This document shows positions 1 through 13,460 of a DNA stretch of 13,460 bases, piece after piece. Every line of letters begins with the position of its first letter. The stretch's first letter is position 1. The stretch comes from Bacteroidota bacterium (GTDB lineage Bacteria; Bacteroidota; Bacteroidia; Bacteroidales; GCA-2748055). The stretch lies in the NCBI GenBank assembly GCA_030592605.1, contig JAUVIT010000012.1:1-13460 (forward strand). Direction: 5' to 3'. The notes under the pieces were generated by a model. That model did not search any database. It saw only the letters and a list, made by a program, of their open reading frames with translations, and had not been told where the DNA came from. The translations under genes were made by a program, and so were the position numbers.

Positions 1-1400
1 GAAAAGAAACGAAGATCTCCATAGCTTCCCTGGTTTAAGAGCATCTGTCCCACAACAGCCATATCATAGGCAGTTGACCGGATTCCATAGGCCAGATCAA
101 TGTCTAGTTGTGTATGCTTCAGATGTAGTGGAGCAAAGAGGTATTCCTGGAAAAGGTGAAAAATACTTTTCCCGGATACAATTTCCATCACTTTGCCTGC
201 CAGGTTGTATCCCATTCCATTGTAGTAGTGCCGGGTAGCAGGCTCTATATAAGGAAGCCAAAGTGCAAGTGAATTATCCAGCCACGGATTCTGTACCCCT
301 CCCAGGGAACCATGACCGTAAAAGCCGGAAGTGTGAGTAAAGCACTGACGCAGGGTGATTGCTTTCTCTCCTGTTGTTGGGAAATCAGGTAGATACTTAC
401 CCACTGGATCATCGATACCGATAAGGCCCTGATCAACAAACTGGGCAAAGAGCAGCCCGGTATAGAACTTGGTAATGGAAGCGATTTCGGTGGGTTCCTC
501 CAGGGTGAATACACCACGCAGATTCTCTCCAAAAGCGCCATGAAACAGAATGGAACCATCTTTGGCCACAAGCATATCAAAGGGCTCACCACTGACTTCT
601 GACCATTCCATGCAAAGAGCCTTCATCTCCTGCTCAAAGGGGGTGTTTTTCTCCTTGTCCTTACCTTCCAGGGAATGAAGTGCAGGAGCTGGTTTGTTTG
701 TTTTTGCCGGAGCAGCAAGCGGAGGGTATTTTTGTTCAATACCCATAAGTTTTCGCTTGAGTTGGATATGATAGTCTCCGTCCATGATTACCGGGGTATG
801 GTAGGGACCCGGTTTCAGTTGCTTCAGGTACATATCGTGGATGAAGGACATAAGAATGCCTCCGTCCTGATTGTTAACGATGGATTTCAAAAGAATTTGT
901 CCGCCATAATCTGAAATGAGCTCCCTGTTCTCCTCCCATACAGTTTTTGGTATACTGTCGAAGGGGAAGTAGTCGATATTGGATAGAAAGGGCTCGGACC
1001 AGCCCATCCAGTCGTTGGGTGTACAGAACATGGTCCCCGCTCTTTTCATCACTTTCCCATTGGCCCCGCTTATTTCGGCATAGTATCCATACCTGCCTGG
1101 TCCAAGAATGGTATCCACCTTCTGGAGATAGGTATCATACCATCGAACATTAAAGGTATAATCCCCTCCCATGAATTTATTCATGGTGGCGGGCGAGTTC
1201 ACTTCCAGCTCAGGAAAATCTCCCCTCCAGACCTGAAAACTCAAATCGGATTCCACATTATAGCCGGTAATCATTTTGGCATCCAGAAAATTGAGCAGGT
1301 CAAGATTTGCCCTCTTGTCCTTCCATATTTCTGTGTCCTGGCCGCTGATGGTCCCGGCCCACAGGACAACACTGAAGAGCAGAATTATTGTTTTTTTCAT
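1..1400 (-). CDS. Serine hydrolase C (class C beta-lactamase-like fold) with extra N-terminal domain, 3' end cut by window edge
   Basis: The frame is open from the ATG at 1400 to the left edge without a stop, giving 466 codons of an incomplete protein. Residues 1-20 look like a Sec signal peptide (MKKTIILLF core, then AGTISGQ), so the protein is probably periplasmic or secreted. Residues about 22-230 form a domain I do not recognise, rich in Trp, Tyr and Gly. From about residue 245 the beta-lactamase/penicillin-binding fold begins: S308-I-T-K311 is the catalytic SxxK, a HTSG turn follows, and Y392-Y-N394 is the YxN motif. The third motif (HxG/KTG) would lie beyond the edge. The start is 10 bp after the stop of serine hydrolase B, so the two are almost certainly cotranscribed. 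In this family the serine acts on peptides or esters; a role in beta-lactam resistance is not implied. The substrate cannot be read from the sequence. Confidence 0.88.
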   Translation of the reverse strand, partial: MKKTIILLFSVVLWAGTISGQDTEIWKDKRANLDLLNFLDAKMITGYNVESDLSFQVWRGDFPELEVNSPATMNKFMGGDYTFNVRWYDTYLQKVDTILGPGRYGYYAEISGANGKVMKRAGTMFCTPNDWMGWSEPFLSNIDYFPFDSIPKTVWEENRELISDYGGQILLKSIVNNQDGGILMSFIHDMYLKQLKPGPYHTPVIMDGDYHIQLKRKLMGIEQKYPPLAAPAKTNKPAPALHSLEGKDKEKNTPFEQEMKALCMEWSEVSGEPFDMLVAKDGSILFHGAFGENLRGVFTLEEPTEIASITKFYTGLLFAQFVDQGLIGIDDPVGKYLPDFPTTGEKAITLRQCFTHTSGFYGHGSLGGVQNPWLDNSLALWLPYIEPATRHYYNGMGYNLAGKVMEIVSGKSIFHLFQEYLFAPLHLKHTQLDIDLAYGIRSTAYDMAVVGQMLLNQGSYGDLRFF

Positions 1401-1410
1401 CTTGATGGCT

Positions 1411-2622
1411 TTATTCTTTTATCAGAGCGCGTTTAACAATATTGTTGAATGCATAGGCATAGGAGTGATCGCTGGGCATCAACTGGGCATAGCATATGAT
1501 AATCATCTGGGTGGATGGATCGATCCAGAAATTCGTAGAGGCGGCCCCAGCCCAGCTGTACTCACCACTTTCCAGGTTTACCTGTCCGGACAACCCATAT
1601 CCAATTCCTTCACGGTAACTTGCTGTTGCTGGTAGCTGATCGGACATAATCAGTTTCACGGTGGACTCCTCCAGGATTTTTACTCCATCGAGCGTCCCTC
1701 CATTAAGGAGCATTCTGCAAAAAGTCAGATAGTCATCCATGGTTGAAACCAGTCCGCCTCCCCCGGAAAACATTATAGCAGGCTTCTTAAATCTGTCTCC
1801 CCAGGCTCCTGCATTCTGCAGTTTTTCTTCTCCATCCCGGTTGTAGAGTCCGGCAAGCCTTTGATGTTTCTCTTGGGGCACAAAAAATCCCGTATCATTC
1901 ATTTTCAGGGGAGTAAAAATTCTTGTCTGGAAGTATTCATCAAGTGGGACCCCGGACAGCACCTCCACCAGGTATCCGGCCACATCAATGGAAAGGCCGT
2001 ATTCCCAGGCTGTTCCCGGTTGAAATTTCAAAGGTAATGTTGCCAGGATCTTCACTTTGTCCCCTATGGTGGCTGAATCCCAACCCCCAACACCGGTCAC
2101 CCGGTAAAGAGAATCCACATAGGATTGCCCCCATCCATAAACGATTCCGGATGTATGGGTCAGCAAGTGACGAATGGTCAATTCATTGTCCTGTTCCTCG
2201 AGCGATTGATTTTCACCATTATAAACCATAGCATCCGTAAATTCAGGGATATACCTGGATAGTTTATCATCCAGTTCAAATTTCCCTTCATCATACAAGC
2301 TCATTAGTGCCACAGCTGTTATTGGCTTAGTCATGGAAAAGATCCTGAATATATTATTGTCTTCAATAGGAAGCTCCTCTTCTATATTGGCATACCCAAA
2401 GCGCTCTCTGTATACAATCTTATCATCTTTCATCACCAGGGTGGCGATTCCGGCCCATTTCCCGCTGTCAATGAATTCCTGCATTTTTTGAGTAGCCAGC
2501 GCCAGGGTATCGCTGGAAAGACCAACTTTTTCAGGGGTATCAGTCTGTGAATTTTGTCCGCATGAAACAATCAGTATCAGCAATGCGGCCAATAAACTTA
2601 ATAGATAGAGGTGCTTTTTCAT
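1411..2622 (-). CDS. Serine hydrolase B, lipoprotein, EstB/family VIII esterase type
   Basis: This 403-residue protein has a lipoprotein signal: MKK, a Leu/Ile-rich core, and lipobox LIVSC with Cys21 as the lipidated residue. I chose the ATG at 2622 over an in-frame TTG three codons upstream because it gives a standard signal peptide. The catalytic SxxK is S96-M-T-K99, followed by a long HTSG segment. The expected YxN is replaced by Y208-G-L-S211, and near the C-terminus there is W357-A-G-A-A before FWIDP, where class C beta-lactamases have KTG. Y-x-x-S plus W-x-G-A-A is the pattern of family VIII carboxylesterases and related hydrolases, so esterase or amidase activity on a small substrate is more likely than true beta-lactamase activity. 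It should sit in the inner or outer membrane facing the periplasm or exterior. It lies 71 bp after the beta-galactosidase gene and 10 bp before serine hydrolase C. Substrate unknown. Confidence 0.92.
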   Translation of the reverse strand: MKKHLYLLSLLAALLILIVSCGQNSQTDTPEKVGLSSDTLALATQKMQEFIDSGKWAGIATLVMKDDKIVYRERFGYANIEEELPIEDNNIFRIFSMTKPITAVALMSLYDEGKFELDDKLSRYIPEFTDAMVYNGENQSLEEQDNELTIRHLLTHTSGIVYGWGQSYVDSLYRVTGVGGWDSATIGDKVKILATLPLKFQPGTAWEYGLSIDVAGYLVEVLSGVPLDEYFQTRIFTPLKMNDTGFFVPQEKHQRLAGLYNRDGEEKLQNAGAWGDRFKKPAIMFSGGGGLVSTMDDYLTFCRMLLNGGTLDGVKILEESTVKLIMSDQLPATASYREGIGYGLSGQVNLESGEYSWAGAASTNFWIDPSTQMIIICYAQLMPSDHSYAYAFNNIVKRALIKE

Positions 2623-2693
2623 TTTTGCCAAGGTTTATTGAAACGTATAATCAATGGTACATATTAAGTCTTGAACTAAAAAGTGACAACGAA

Positions 2694-8868
<6,175 letters not shown>

Positions 8869-8873
8869 TGTAT

Positions 8874-8885
8874 GAATTCGAATTC
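8874..8885. repeat. 12-bp perfect palindrome between serine hydrolase A and the fusion gene
   Basis: GAATTCGAATTC is its own reverse complement (two tandem EcoRI-type hexamers). It sits in the 39-bp gap, 5 bp upstream of the ATG of the fusion gene on the minus strand. It could be a protein-binding site or a weak mRNA hairpin near the start, but a chance occurrence is possible. There is no T-tract, so it is not a terminator. Confidence 0.4.
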
Positions 8886-8907
8886 CCGAATATAATTGAA
8901 ATGGAGA

Positions 8908-10347
8908 CTACTTGTGTATCCTGGAGAAGTGATTGTTATGTCTTTTGATTTTTTGGATGGCTCCTTTATCATCACGTATGAATTCATAGGCCTCACCCAA
9001 TTCACCATCGTCTCTCAATCTTTTGAAGGTATCATTACCAATGTATTTGAGTACCATCAAAGTTTCAGCAGGATCTTTGCTTGGAAGTCTGACCATGACC
9101 AGTTTGTTGTGCCAGGATGCCAGGTAGACCTCACTTATCCATGGCAGTTGGCTATAGTAACCTTCATATTCATCCAGTCCGGGTACAGAATCCTTGCCGG
9201 GCTCCTCCTTCTCTTCCTTTTTATATTTTTCCAGAATGTTGTGCATGCCCTGAATGTACCCGGTTCTGTTTGTATTGAGCCCATTGGTAAACACCGCATA
9301 GGCCCGTTTCTTTGCAGGAAACATACTAAAAAGGGTGGAATAACCAGGACATCCTCCGGAATGTCCTACCCGCTTTTCTCCATCTTCACCTTTTTTTACC
9401 CAAAATCCCAGTCCCCAGGTGTTTTTCCAGTCGGGATCTGTCCAATGGACCTTATGCATGTAATTCAGCGTAGAGGGTTGCAGAATTTCGGTGGTGGTTG
9501 TGTCGAGCAGCCGGAACTGCCATGAGGCAAACTTTCCCAGGTCGAGTACATTGGATGAGAAACCTGCCGCGGCCTTTATTCCTTTGGCCTGAAATAAGTT
9601 AACTTTGTCACGTTCTCCCTCCCTGTTCAGGGCAGAATAACCTACTGCCATTGTAGTACCATACTGGTCTTCCGGAAGAAAGGTACGGGTGTCCTGCAGA
9701 TTCAGAGGATCCAGGATATACAGTTTTATATACTCCTCATAAGGCATACCCGATACTACTTCAACCACCTCACCAAGGAGTGTCAATCCCAGGTTGCTAT
9801 ACTGGAAATAAGTGGAAGAAGGATATAATGTCTCCTGATTGTGAAGCTCTGCCTTGACAGAATCACTTTCAGGGAATGGATGATCCGGCCCTGTCCAGTA
9901 TGGATGATTGGATTCCCTGGGCAGACCCGAAGAGTGGGTTAGAAGGGTCCGAATGGTTATGGGCCAACTATCTTCGAATTGTTGTTTCAGATCATACCAG
10001 GGGAGCAGATCATGAATCTCATCATCCAGGCGGAGCTTTCCTTCGTCGTAAAGCTTCATTATGGCCACCGAGGTAAATAACTTGGAAATCGAGCATATGC
10101 TATATAGGGTGGCCGGGGTGGTTTTAATCTGGTCCTGCAGATTGGCCATCCCAAAGGCACCGGACCAGAGAACCTCCTGATCATCCACGATGATCACTGA
10201 CATCCCCGGAACCCGGTCATAATCCCGCTGTGCATCCAGCCATACTTCAATCAGCTTCAATGCTTCGGTGTAATCTGTTTGTTTGTCTTGTGTTCTTCCT
10301 GAGAATGCAATCGTAAGAAGCATTATCAGCAGTAAAGTCTTCTTCAT
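8908..10347 (-). CDS. Serine hydrolase A (class C beta-lactamase-like), secreted
   Basis: This 479-residue protein is the first gene of the minus-strand unit. Residues 1-20 are a likely Sec signal peptide (MKKTLLLIMLLTIAFSG); I chose the ATG at 10347 because it places this signal at the N-terminus, whereas a TTG 48 bases upstream would bury it. The hydrolase domain spans about 30-370: S86-I-S-K89 (SxxK), THSSG at 137-141, Y183-S-N185 (YxN), and H329-S-G-G as the third motif (HxG type). The last 110 residues (from about EKYKKEEKEE) look like a separate C-terminal beta-rich extension, as seen in DUF3471-type tails of many such hydrolases. All catalytic motifs are intact, so it should be active on peptides, D-amino-acid compounds or esters in the periplasm. 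The stop is 39 bp before the ATG of the fusion gene. The substrate cannot be predicted from sequence. Confidence 0.93.
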   Translation of the reverse strand: MKKTLLLIMLLTIAFSGRTQDKQTDYTEALKLIEVWLDAQRDYDRVPGMSVIIVDDQEVLWSGAFGMANLQDQIKTTPATLYSICSISKLFTSVAIMKLYDEGKLRLDDEIHDLLPWYDLKQQFEDSWPITIRTLLTHSSGLPRESNHPYWTGPDHPFPESDSVKAELHNQETLYPSSTYFQYSNLGLTLLGEVVEVVSGMPYEEYIKLYILDPLNLQDTRTFLPEDQYGTTMAVGYSALNREGERDKVNLFQAKGIKAAAGFSSNVLDLGKFASWQFRLLDTTTTEILQPSTLNYMHKVHWTDPDWKNTWGLGFWVKKGEDGEKRVGHSGGCPGYSTLFSMFPAKKRAYAVFTNGLNTNRTGYIQGMHNILEKYKKEEKEEPGKDSVPGLDEYEGYYSQLPWISEVYLASWHNKLVMVRLPSKDPAETLMVLKYIGNDTFKRLRDDGELGEAYEFIRDDKGAIQKIKRHNNHFSRIHK

Positions 10348-10364
10348 AGGGTCAGATTTGCCAC

Positions 10365-10396
10365 CTAAATTAGTGAATTCATGACACTTAGACAAG
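10365..10396 (-). promoter_or_regulatory. Candidate Bacteroidota-type promoter for the minus-strand gene cluster
   Basis: Reading the minus strand, CTTG at 10396-10393 is followed after 20 bp by TAATTTAG at 10372-10365. This fits the Bacteroidota pattern (-33 TTTG, about 20 bp, -7 TAnnTTTG) with one mismatch in the -7 element and only a TTG core at -33. It lies 17 bp upstream of the chosen ATG at 10347, which would give a very short leader. It is the only fair match in the divergent region for this direction; weak evidence overall. Confidence 0.25.
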
Positions 10397-10425
10397 ATCA
10401 GCAGCCACTTCGAAAATACCTGATG

Positions 10426-10440
10426 TATTAGTATATTAGT
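10426..10440. repeat. Direct repeat TATTAGT x2 in the divergent intergenic region
   Basis: TATTAGT occurs at 10426-10432 and again at 10434-10440, an 8-bp period, directly followed by the palindrome TGATCA (10441-10446). It lies 26 bp upstream of the permease start. The inner TATATTAG (10432-10439) is one mismatch from a TAnnTTTG -7 element on the plus strand, but I see no TTTG at the right distance upstream. It could be an operator or part of the permease promoter. Confidence 0.35.
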
Positions 10441-10466
10441 TGATCATTTTAAAGCCCCCAGCATAA

Positions 10467-12842
10467 ATGATCAGGCACTACCTCCTTACCGCCTTTAGGT
10501 TTCTAAGGCGAAACAAGCTCTATACCATAATCAATGCCTTGGGACTTTCAATATCCCTGGCGGTCTCCTTTATTATCCTCCTTTTTGTGATCAATGAATT
10601 CTCTTACAACCATTGTCATAAAAAGCGGAAACAGGTCTACAGGGTGGTAAATTACTATAAGGAGTTTAAAAACACCATGTCCGGTACGCCCTATGTGCTG
10701 GCAAAAACCCTTAAAGAAGATTTCCCCCAGGTTGAAAGAGCCATCAATGTGAGGTATTTAAGAGGATTCAAATTGAAACTGGCAGATGAATATGTCGATG
10801 TTCCGCGTGCCAGAGCTACCGATTCGGAGGTATTTGACATTTTCACCATCCCTTTCATTGGGAGCCTTTTAAATGAAGATCCACTTCAGGAACTGAACTC
10901 AATCGTCATATCACAGAAGCTTGCCGATAAGTTTTTCCCCGGAGAGGATCCGGTGGGCAGGGAGATTGAGGGTTTTATCAATAACACCGAGCAACTTCTT
11001 ATTGTGAGCGGGGTCTATGAAGATATCCCTAAAAACTCCACCTTTCGGGCGGATTGCTTTCTAAATGGAAGGTGGACACTGGAGCCCCTAAATCAGGCTT
11101 TTGGAGTGACCGATATGGATGTGAGCTGGATCTGGGATTTCTGGGATACATGGATCCTTCTATCAGAAGATACGGATGCGGCCGCACTTGATGATCAGTT
11201 TGAGACTTTTGAGTTAAAGCACATAAGTGAAGATCCGCATGTGCACTATTCCCTGCAAAATCTATCAGATGTCTATCTCAGGTCGGCAGATATTGCCAAT
11301 ACCGGTATGACAGGGGATATTAAAAACATCAGACTGTTCTCAACTGTGGCGTTTCTGATCCTGCTTATTGCTACTATCAACTATATCATCCTCTCCATTG
11401 CAGTCTCGACCGGCAGAGCTAAGGAGATAGGGATCCGAAAAACAGCCGGTGCAAGTATTGTGCGCATCCGGAACCAGGTGTTAAGCGAGTCAATTATGCT
11501 ATCGCTTCTTGTACTGCCTGTGGCTCTACTTTTCATGTGGCTGGCCAAACCCGCAGCAGAAAAGCTGTTCCAGACCTCATTGGAGCTTATTCGTGGTAAT
11601 CTGCTTCTATATATTTCCTTCTATCTGATGCTTACGGTAATCATAGGTCTTGCATCGGGACTATATGCCTCATCTTACCTTTCTCGGATGAAGGTACTGG
11701 ATGTGCTCAAGCAGCAGGTGAGTTTTGGAAGAAAGAGGAGATTTTTTCGTTCATCTCTGATTGTTATCCAACTTGTCATCTTTTGCTCATTTGTCTCAGG
11801 TACCCTGATCATTCGTTCCCAATATCAATATGCCATTGGAAAGGATCCAGGTTATCACAACCATGATATTCTCCAGATTGATCTGGGTAGGGGCTTTGGA
11901 GCTTACGATGCTTATTTGAACGGGATCAGATCCATTCCTGAGGTAAAGATGGCAGCGGGAGCCATGCATGGTCTACCCATGAATGGCTGGATGACCTATA
12001 TGCAACCTCATTTTCAGGATGAGGAGGTGAAAGTGAAGATGGAGGGATTTGCTGTGGATTACGATTTTTTGGAAACCCTGGGCATGACTATCCTGGAGGG
12101 AAGGTCCTTCGCCACCGATTATGGAAGTGATCTGGAACATTCCATGATCCTGAATGAGACAGCAGTACGGGAACTTGGTATTGTGGATCCCATTGGTCAG
12201 AAGATGGATAGTTTGCATACGATTATTGGAGTCGTTAAGGATTTCAATCTCCACTCCCTTAAAACAGAAATTACGCCACTGGTAATAAACATGACCGATA
12301 AGTATCTATTCCATATACTACTTTATTACCAGGAAGGTACACTTGACCAATTGATCCCTAAACTGGAAGCCGAATGGGAAAAAGTGGAACCGGACAGGCC
12401 CTTCAGCTTTTCAAGCATCGAGGAGCTTTTTGAAGAGGCTTACGCATCGGAGAAAAACCTTGGGACCATTCTATCCATCTCTGCACTTTTTACAATGCTG
12501 ATTGCGGCCTTTGGCCTTTTTGGTCTTACCCTTTTCGTGGCCCGGTCCAGAACCCACGAGATAGGTATTAAGAAGGTCTTTGGAAGCTCAGAGCGAGCCA
12601 TTGTATTCTCCTTCCTGCGGAGTAATTTCCTGATGGTTGTCCTTGCCGGGCTGCTCTCCATTCCCGTAACTCTCTATTTTATGGGAAAGTGGCTCAACAA
12701 CTTCCCATACAGGGTGAGTATTGGATGGTGGGTCTTTTTGATCGCCTTCCTGATTGCCACCCTAGTGGTGCTGTTAACCGTATCCATTCACTCTTTTAGA
12801 GCATCCAGGATCAACCCGGTGGATGCCCTGAGGTATGAGTAG
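10467..12842 (+). CDS. FtsX/MacB-like ABC transporter permease, duplicated type
   Basis: This 791-residue inner-membrane protein has the MacB-FtsX layout twice. TM1 spans about 20-42, a periplasmic core domain about 44-285, then TM2-TM4 (about 290-312, 338-360, 378-402) with the cytoplasmic motif KEIGIRKTAGAS. A basic stretch RKRRFF (near 425) precedes TM5 (about 432-450), a second periplasmic domain runs to about 660, and TM6-TM8 follow (about 667-690, 713-735, 753-777). The second copy has the matching motif HEIGIKKVFGSS, and the tail RINPVDALRYE is typical. Such permeases work with an ATPase to extrude substrates or to drive envelope changes; no ATPase gene is next to it here, which is common for this group in Bacteroidota. 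It is transcribed divergently from the hydrolase cluster, so a functional link is not implied. The substrate is unknown. ATG at 10467 is the natural start, since the conserved N-terminus begins there. Confidence 0.95.
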   Translation: MIRHYLLTAFRFLRRNKLYTIINALGLSISLAVSFIILLFVINEFSYNHCHKKRKQVYRVVNYYKEFKNTMSGTPYVLAKTLKEDFPQVERAINVRYLRGFKLKLADEYVDVPRARATDSEVFDIFTIPFIGSLLNEDPLQELNSIVISQKLADKFFPGEDPVGREIEGFINNTEQLLIVSGVYEDIPKNSTFRADCFLNGRWTLEPLNQAFGVTDMDVSWIWDFWDTWILLSEDTDAAALDDQFETFELKHISEDPHVHYSLQNLSDVYLRSADIANTGMTGDIKNIRLFSTVAFLILLIATINYIILSIAVSTGRAKEIGIRKTAGASIVRIRNQVLSESIMLSLLVLPVALLFMWLAKPAAEKLFQTSLELIRGNLLLYISFYLMLTVIIGLASGLYASSYLSRMKVLDVLKQQVSFGRKRRFFRSSLIVIQLVIFCSFVSGTLIIRSQYQYAIGKDPGYHNHDILQIDLGRGFGAYDAYLNGIRSIPEVKMAAGAMHGLPMNGWMTYMQPHFQDEEVKVKMEGFAVDYDFLETLGMTILEGRSFATDYGSDLEHSMILNETAVRELGIVDPIGQKMDSLHTIIGVVKDFNLHSLKTEITPLVINMTDKYLFHILLYYQEGTLDQLIPKLEAEWEKVEPDRPFSFSSIEELFEEAYASEKNLGTILSISALFTMLIAAFGLFGLTLFVARSRTHEIGIKKVFGSSERAIVFSFLRSNFLMVVLAGLLSIPVTLYFMGKWLNNFPYRVSIGWWVFLIAFLIATLVVLLTVSIHSFRASRINPVDALRYE

Positions 12843-12865
12843 GCTTCGTATATTTGAAATAGAAT

Positions 12866-12878
12866 GAAATTCAATTTC
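12866..12878. repeat. 13-bp perfect inverted repeat after the permease gene
   Basis: GAAATT-C-AATTTC pairs perfectly around one base, 23 bp after the permease stop codon. With a one-base loop and no T-tract it is unlikely to work as an intrinsic terminator. It lies just outside the proposed insertion-sequence end and may be a chance AT-rich palindrome. Confidence 0.3.
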
Positions 12879-12885
12879 CTAATTA

Positions 12886-13460
12886 GAGTCTGTCTATAAT
12901 GTATAAAATGTTGATAACAAGGACGAAAGGCCCATTGCTGCAACGAAATTCCTATGTAAATTAAAGAAAAAAAGGGAATGAATCTATTTGAAGATTTTAA
13001 AATTAAGTTCGAAAGGCCTGATTGGTCAAGGAATCTGGAGTTAGGATTAATTGATATCATCTTGGGACAGCATCCCCACCTTATCGCCCTTTTGGAAGAA
13101 GACATAACCAGGGGGCAGAAATCAAGTGTATTTGGCAGGAAAGACACCCCCAGTGTGGAGCAAATAGTGCGTGCTGCTATTTACAAGGAATTAAAGGGAT
13201 TGGAATACAGGCAATTAGAATATCACCAGACAGACTCGAGGATATGCGCAAGGTTTATTAAGATCGATGATTTACGTCCGTATAGTTTTCAGGTTTATCA
13301 TAAGTACATTTCTCAGATATCATCGGACAACTTACAGAAATTATTGGTAGAGCTCAACAAAATAGCCATAGATGAAGGGTTGGAAGATATAGAAAAGATC
13401 AGGCAAGACAGCACTGTTGTAGAGACGAACATACATTATCCGACCAACAATGCAATACTA
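12886..13460 (+). mobile_element. Insertion sequence, left part (right part beyond window)
   Basis: A transposase gene begins at 12978, about 135 bp after the permease stop codon, and the sequence turns AT-rich there. The left end is probably close to GAGTCTGTCTATAATG (from 12886), which has the look of a terminal inverted repeat and includes a TATAAT hexamer at 12895-12900 that could drive the transposase. The exact boundary cannot be set without the right end and the target-site duplication. The presence of the element rests on the transposase; the boundary is a guess. Confidence 0.55.
12978..13460 (+). CDS. DDE transposase, N-terminal part (IS4/IS5 superfamily, possibly ISNCY or IS1182-like), cut by window edge
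   Basis: The frame is open from the ATG at 12978 to the right edge (161 codons, no stop). The N-terminal part (about 1-105) matches the InsH/DUF772-type DNA-binding region: IYKELKGLEYRQLEYHQ followed by DSRICARFIKI. Near the end is the segment RQDSTVVETNIHYPTNNA; the Asp in RQDSTVVETN is the expected first catalytic acid of the DDE triad, and the HYPT motif is typical of these transposases. The remaining catalytic residues would lie outside the window. A purine run AAAGGGA lies immediately before the ATG, closer than an ideal ribosome binding site. Family naming is from remembered motifs and is less sure than the transposase call. Confidence 0.85.
   Translation, partial: MNLFEDFKIKFERPDWSRNLELGLIDIILGQHPHLIALLEEDITRGQKSSVFGRKDTPSVEQIVRAAIYKELKGLEYRQLEYHQTDSRICARFIKIDDLRPYSFQVYHKYISQISSDNLQKLLVELNKIAIDEGLEDIEKIRQDSTVVETNIHYPTNNAIL

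Noticed and set aside
2623..2693. Promoter for serine hydrolase B in the 71-bp gap
   Set aside because: TACGTTTC on the minus strand is close to a -7 element, but no TTTG lies at the proper distance upstream.
10348..10395. Upstream TTG start for serine hydrolase A
   Set aside because: It would put 16 extra residues before a clean signal peptide that starts at the ATG at 10347.
12866..12878. Rho-independent terminator after the permease
   Set aside because: The inverted repeat has a one-base loop, is AT-only apart from its ends and has no following T-run.

Overview
The window looks like a chromosomal stretch from a member of the Bacteroidota (Bacteroidetes), probably a polymer-degrading, possibly environmental, lineage. 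The reasons are the solo FtsX/MacB-type permease with the N-terminal layout common in that phylum, short lipoprotein signals ending in S-C, starts without clear Shine-Dalgarno sequences, and a periplasmic-type family-2 beta-galactosidase lipoprotein. No rRNA, tRNA or CRISPR array was seen. This assignment is inference from gene style, not from a marker gene.

Layout. Five genes lie head to tail on the minus strand, from about 10347 down to the left edge: (1) serine hydrolase A with a Sec signal peptide (10347-8908); (2) a 1013-residue three-part fusion of hydroxylysine-kinase-like APH domain, M23 peptidase domain and class-III PLP phospho-lyase/aminotransferase (8868-5827); (3) a LacZ-like GH2 beta-galactosidase lipoprotein (5840-2694); (4) serine hydrolase B, a lipoprotein of the EstB/family VIII esterase type (2622-1411); (5) serine hydrolase C with an extra N-terminal domain, cut by the window edge (1400-1). 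Gaps are 39, -14 (overlap), 71 and 10 bp, so they probably form one transcription unit. A 119-bp divergent intergenic region separates this unit from a plus-strand 791-residue FtsX-like ABC permease (10467-12842). From about 12886 to the right edge lies the start of an insertion sequence with a DDE transposase gene, cut by the window end. The longest stretch without a gene is the 135 bp at 12843-12977.

How the genes may work together. The kinase and PLP domains of the fusion resemble vertebrate hydroxylysine kinase (AGPHD1/HYKK) and the ammoniophospholyases AGXT2L1/AGXT2L2, which split phosphoethanolamine or 5-phosphohydroxylysine into aldehyde, ammonia and phosphate. The fusion overlaps a secreted beta-galactosidase gene and carries a peptidase domain of a class that often cuts at glycine. 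A testable idea is that the operon catabolises galactosyl-hydroxylysine (the collagen cross-link and glycosylation residue) or a related glycosylated amino alcohol: sugar removal outside the cytoplasm, then phosphorylation and phospho-elimination inside. The three serine hydrolases would open ester or amide bonds in the same substrate or its peptides. The domain assignments are well supported; the substrate is a hypothesis.
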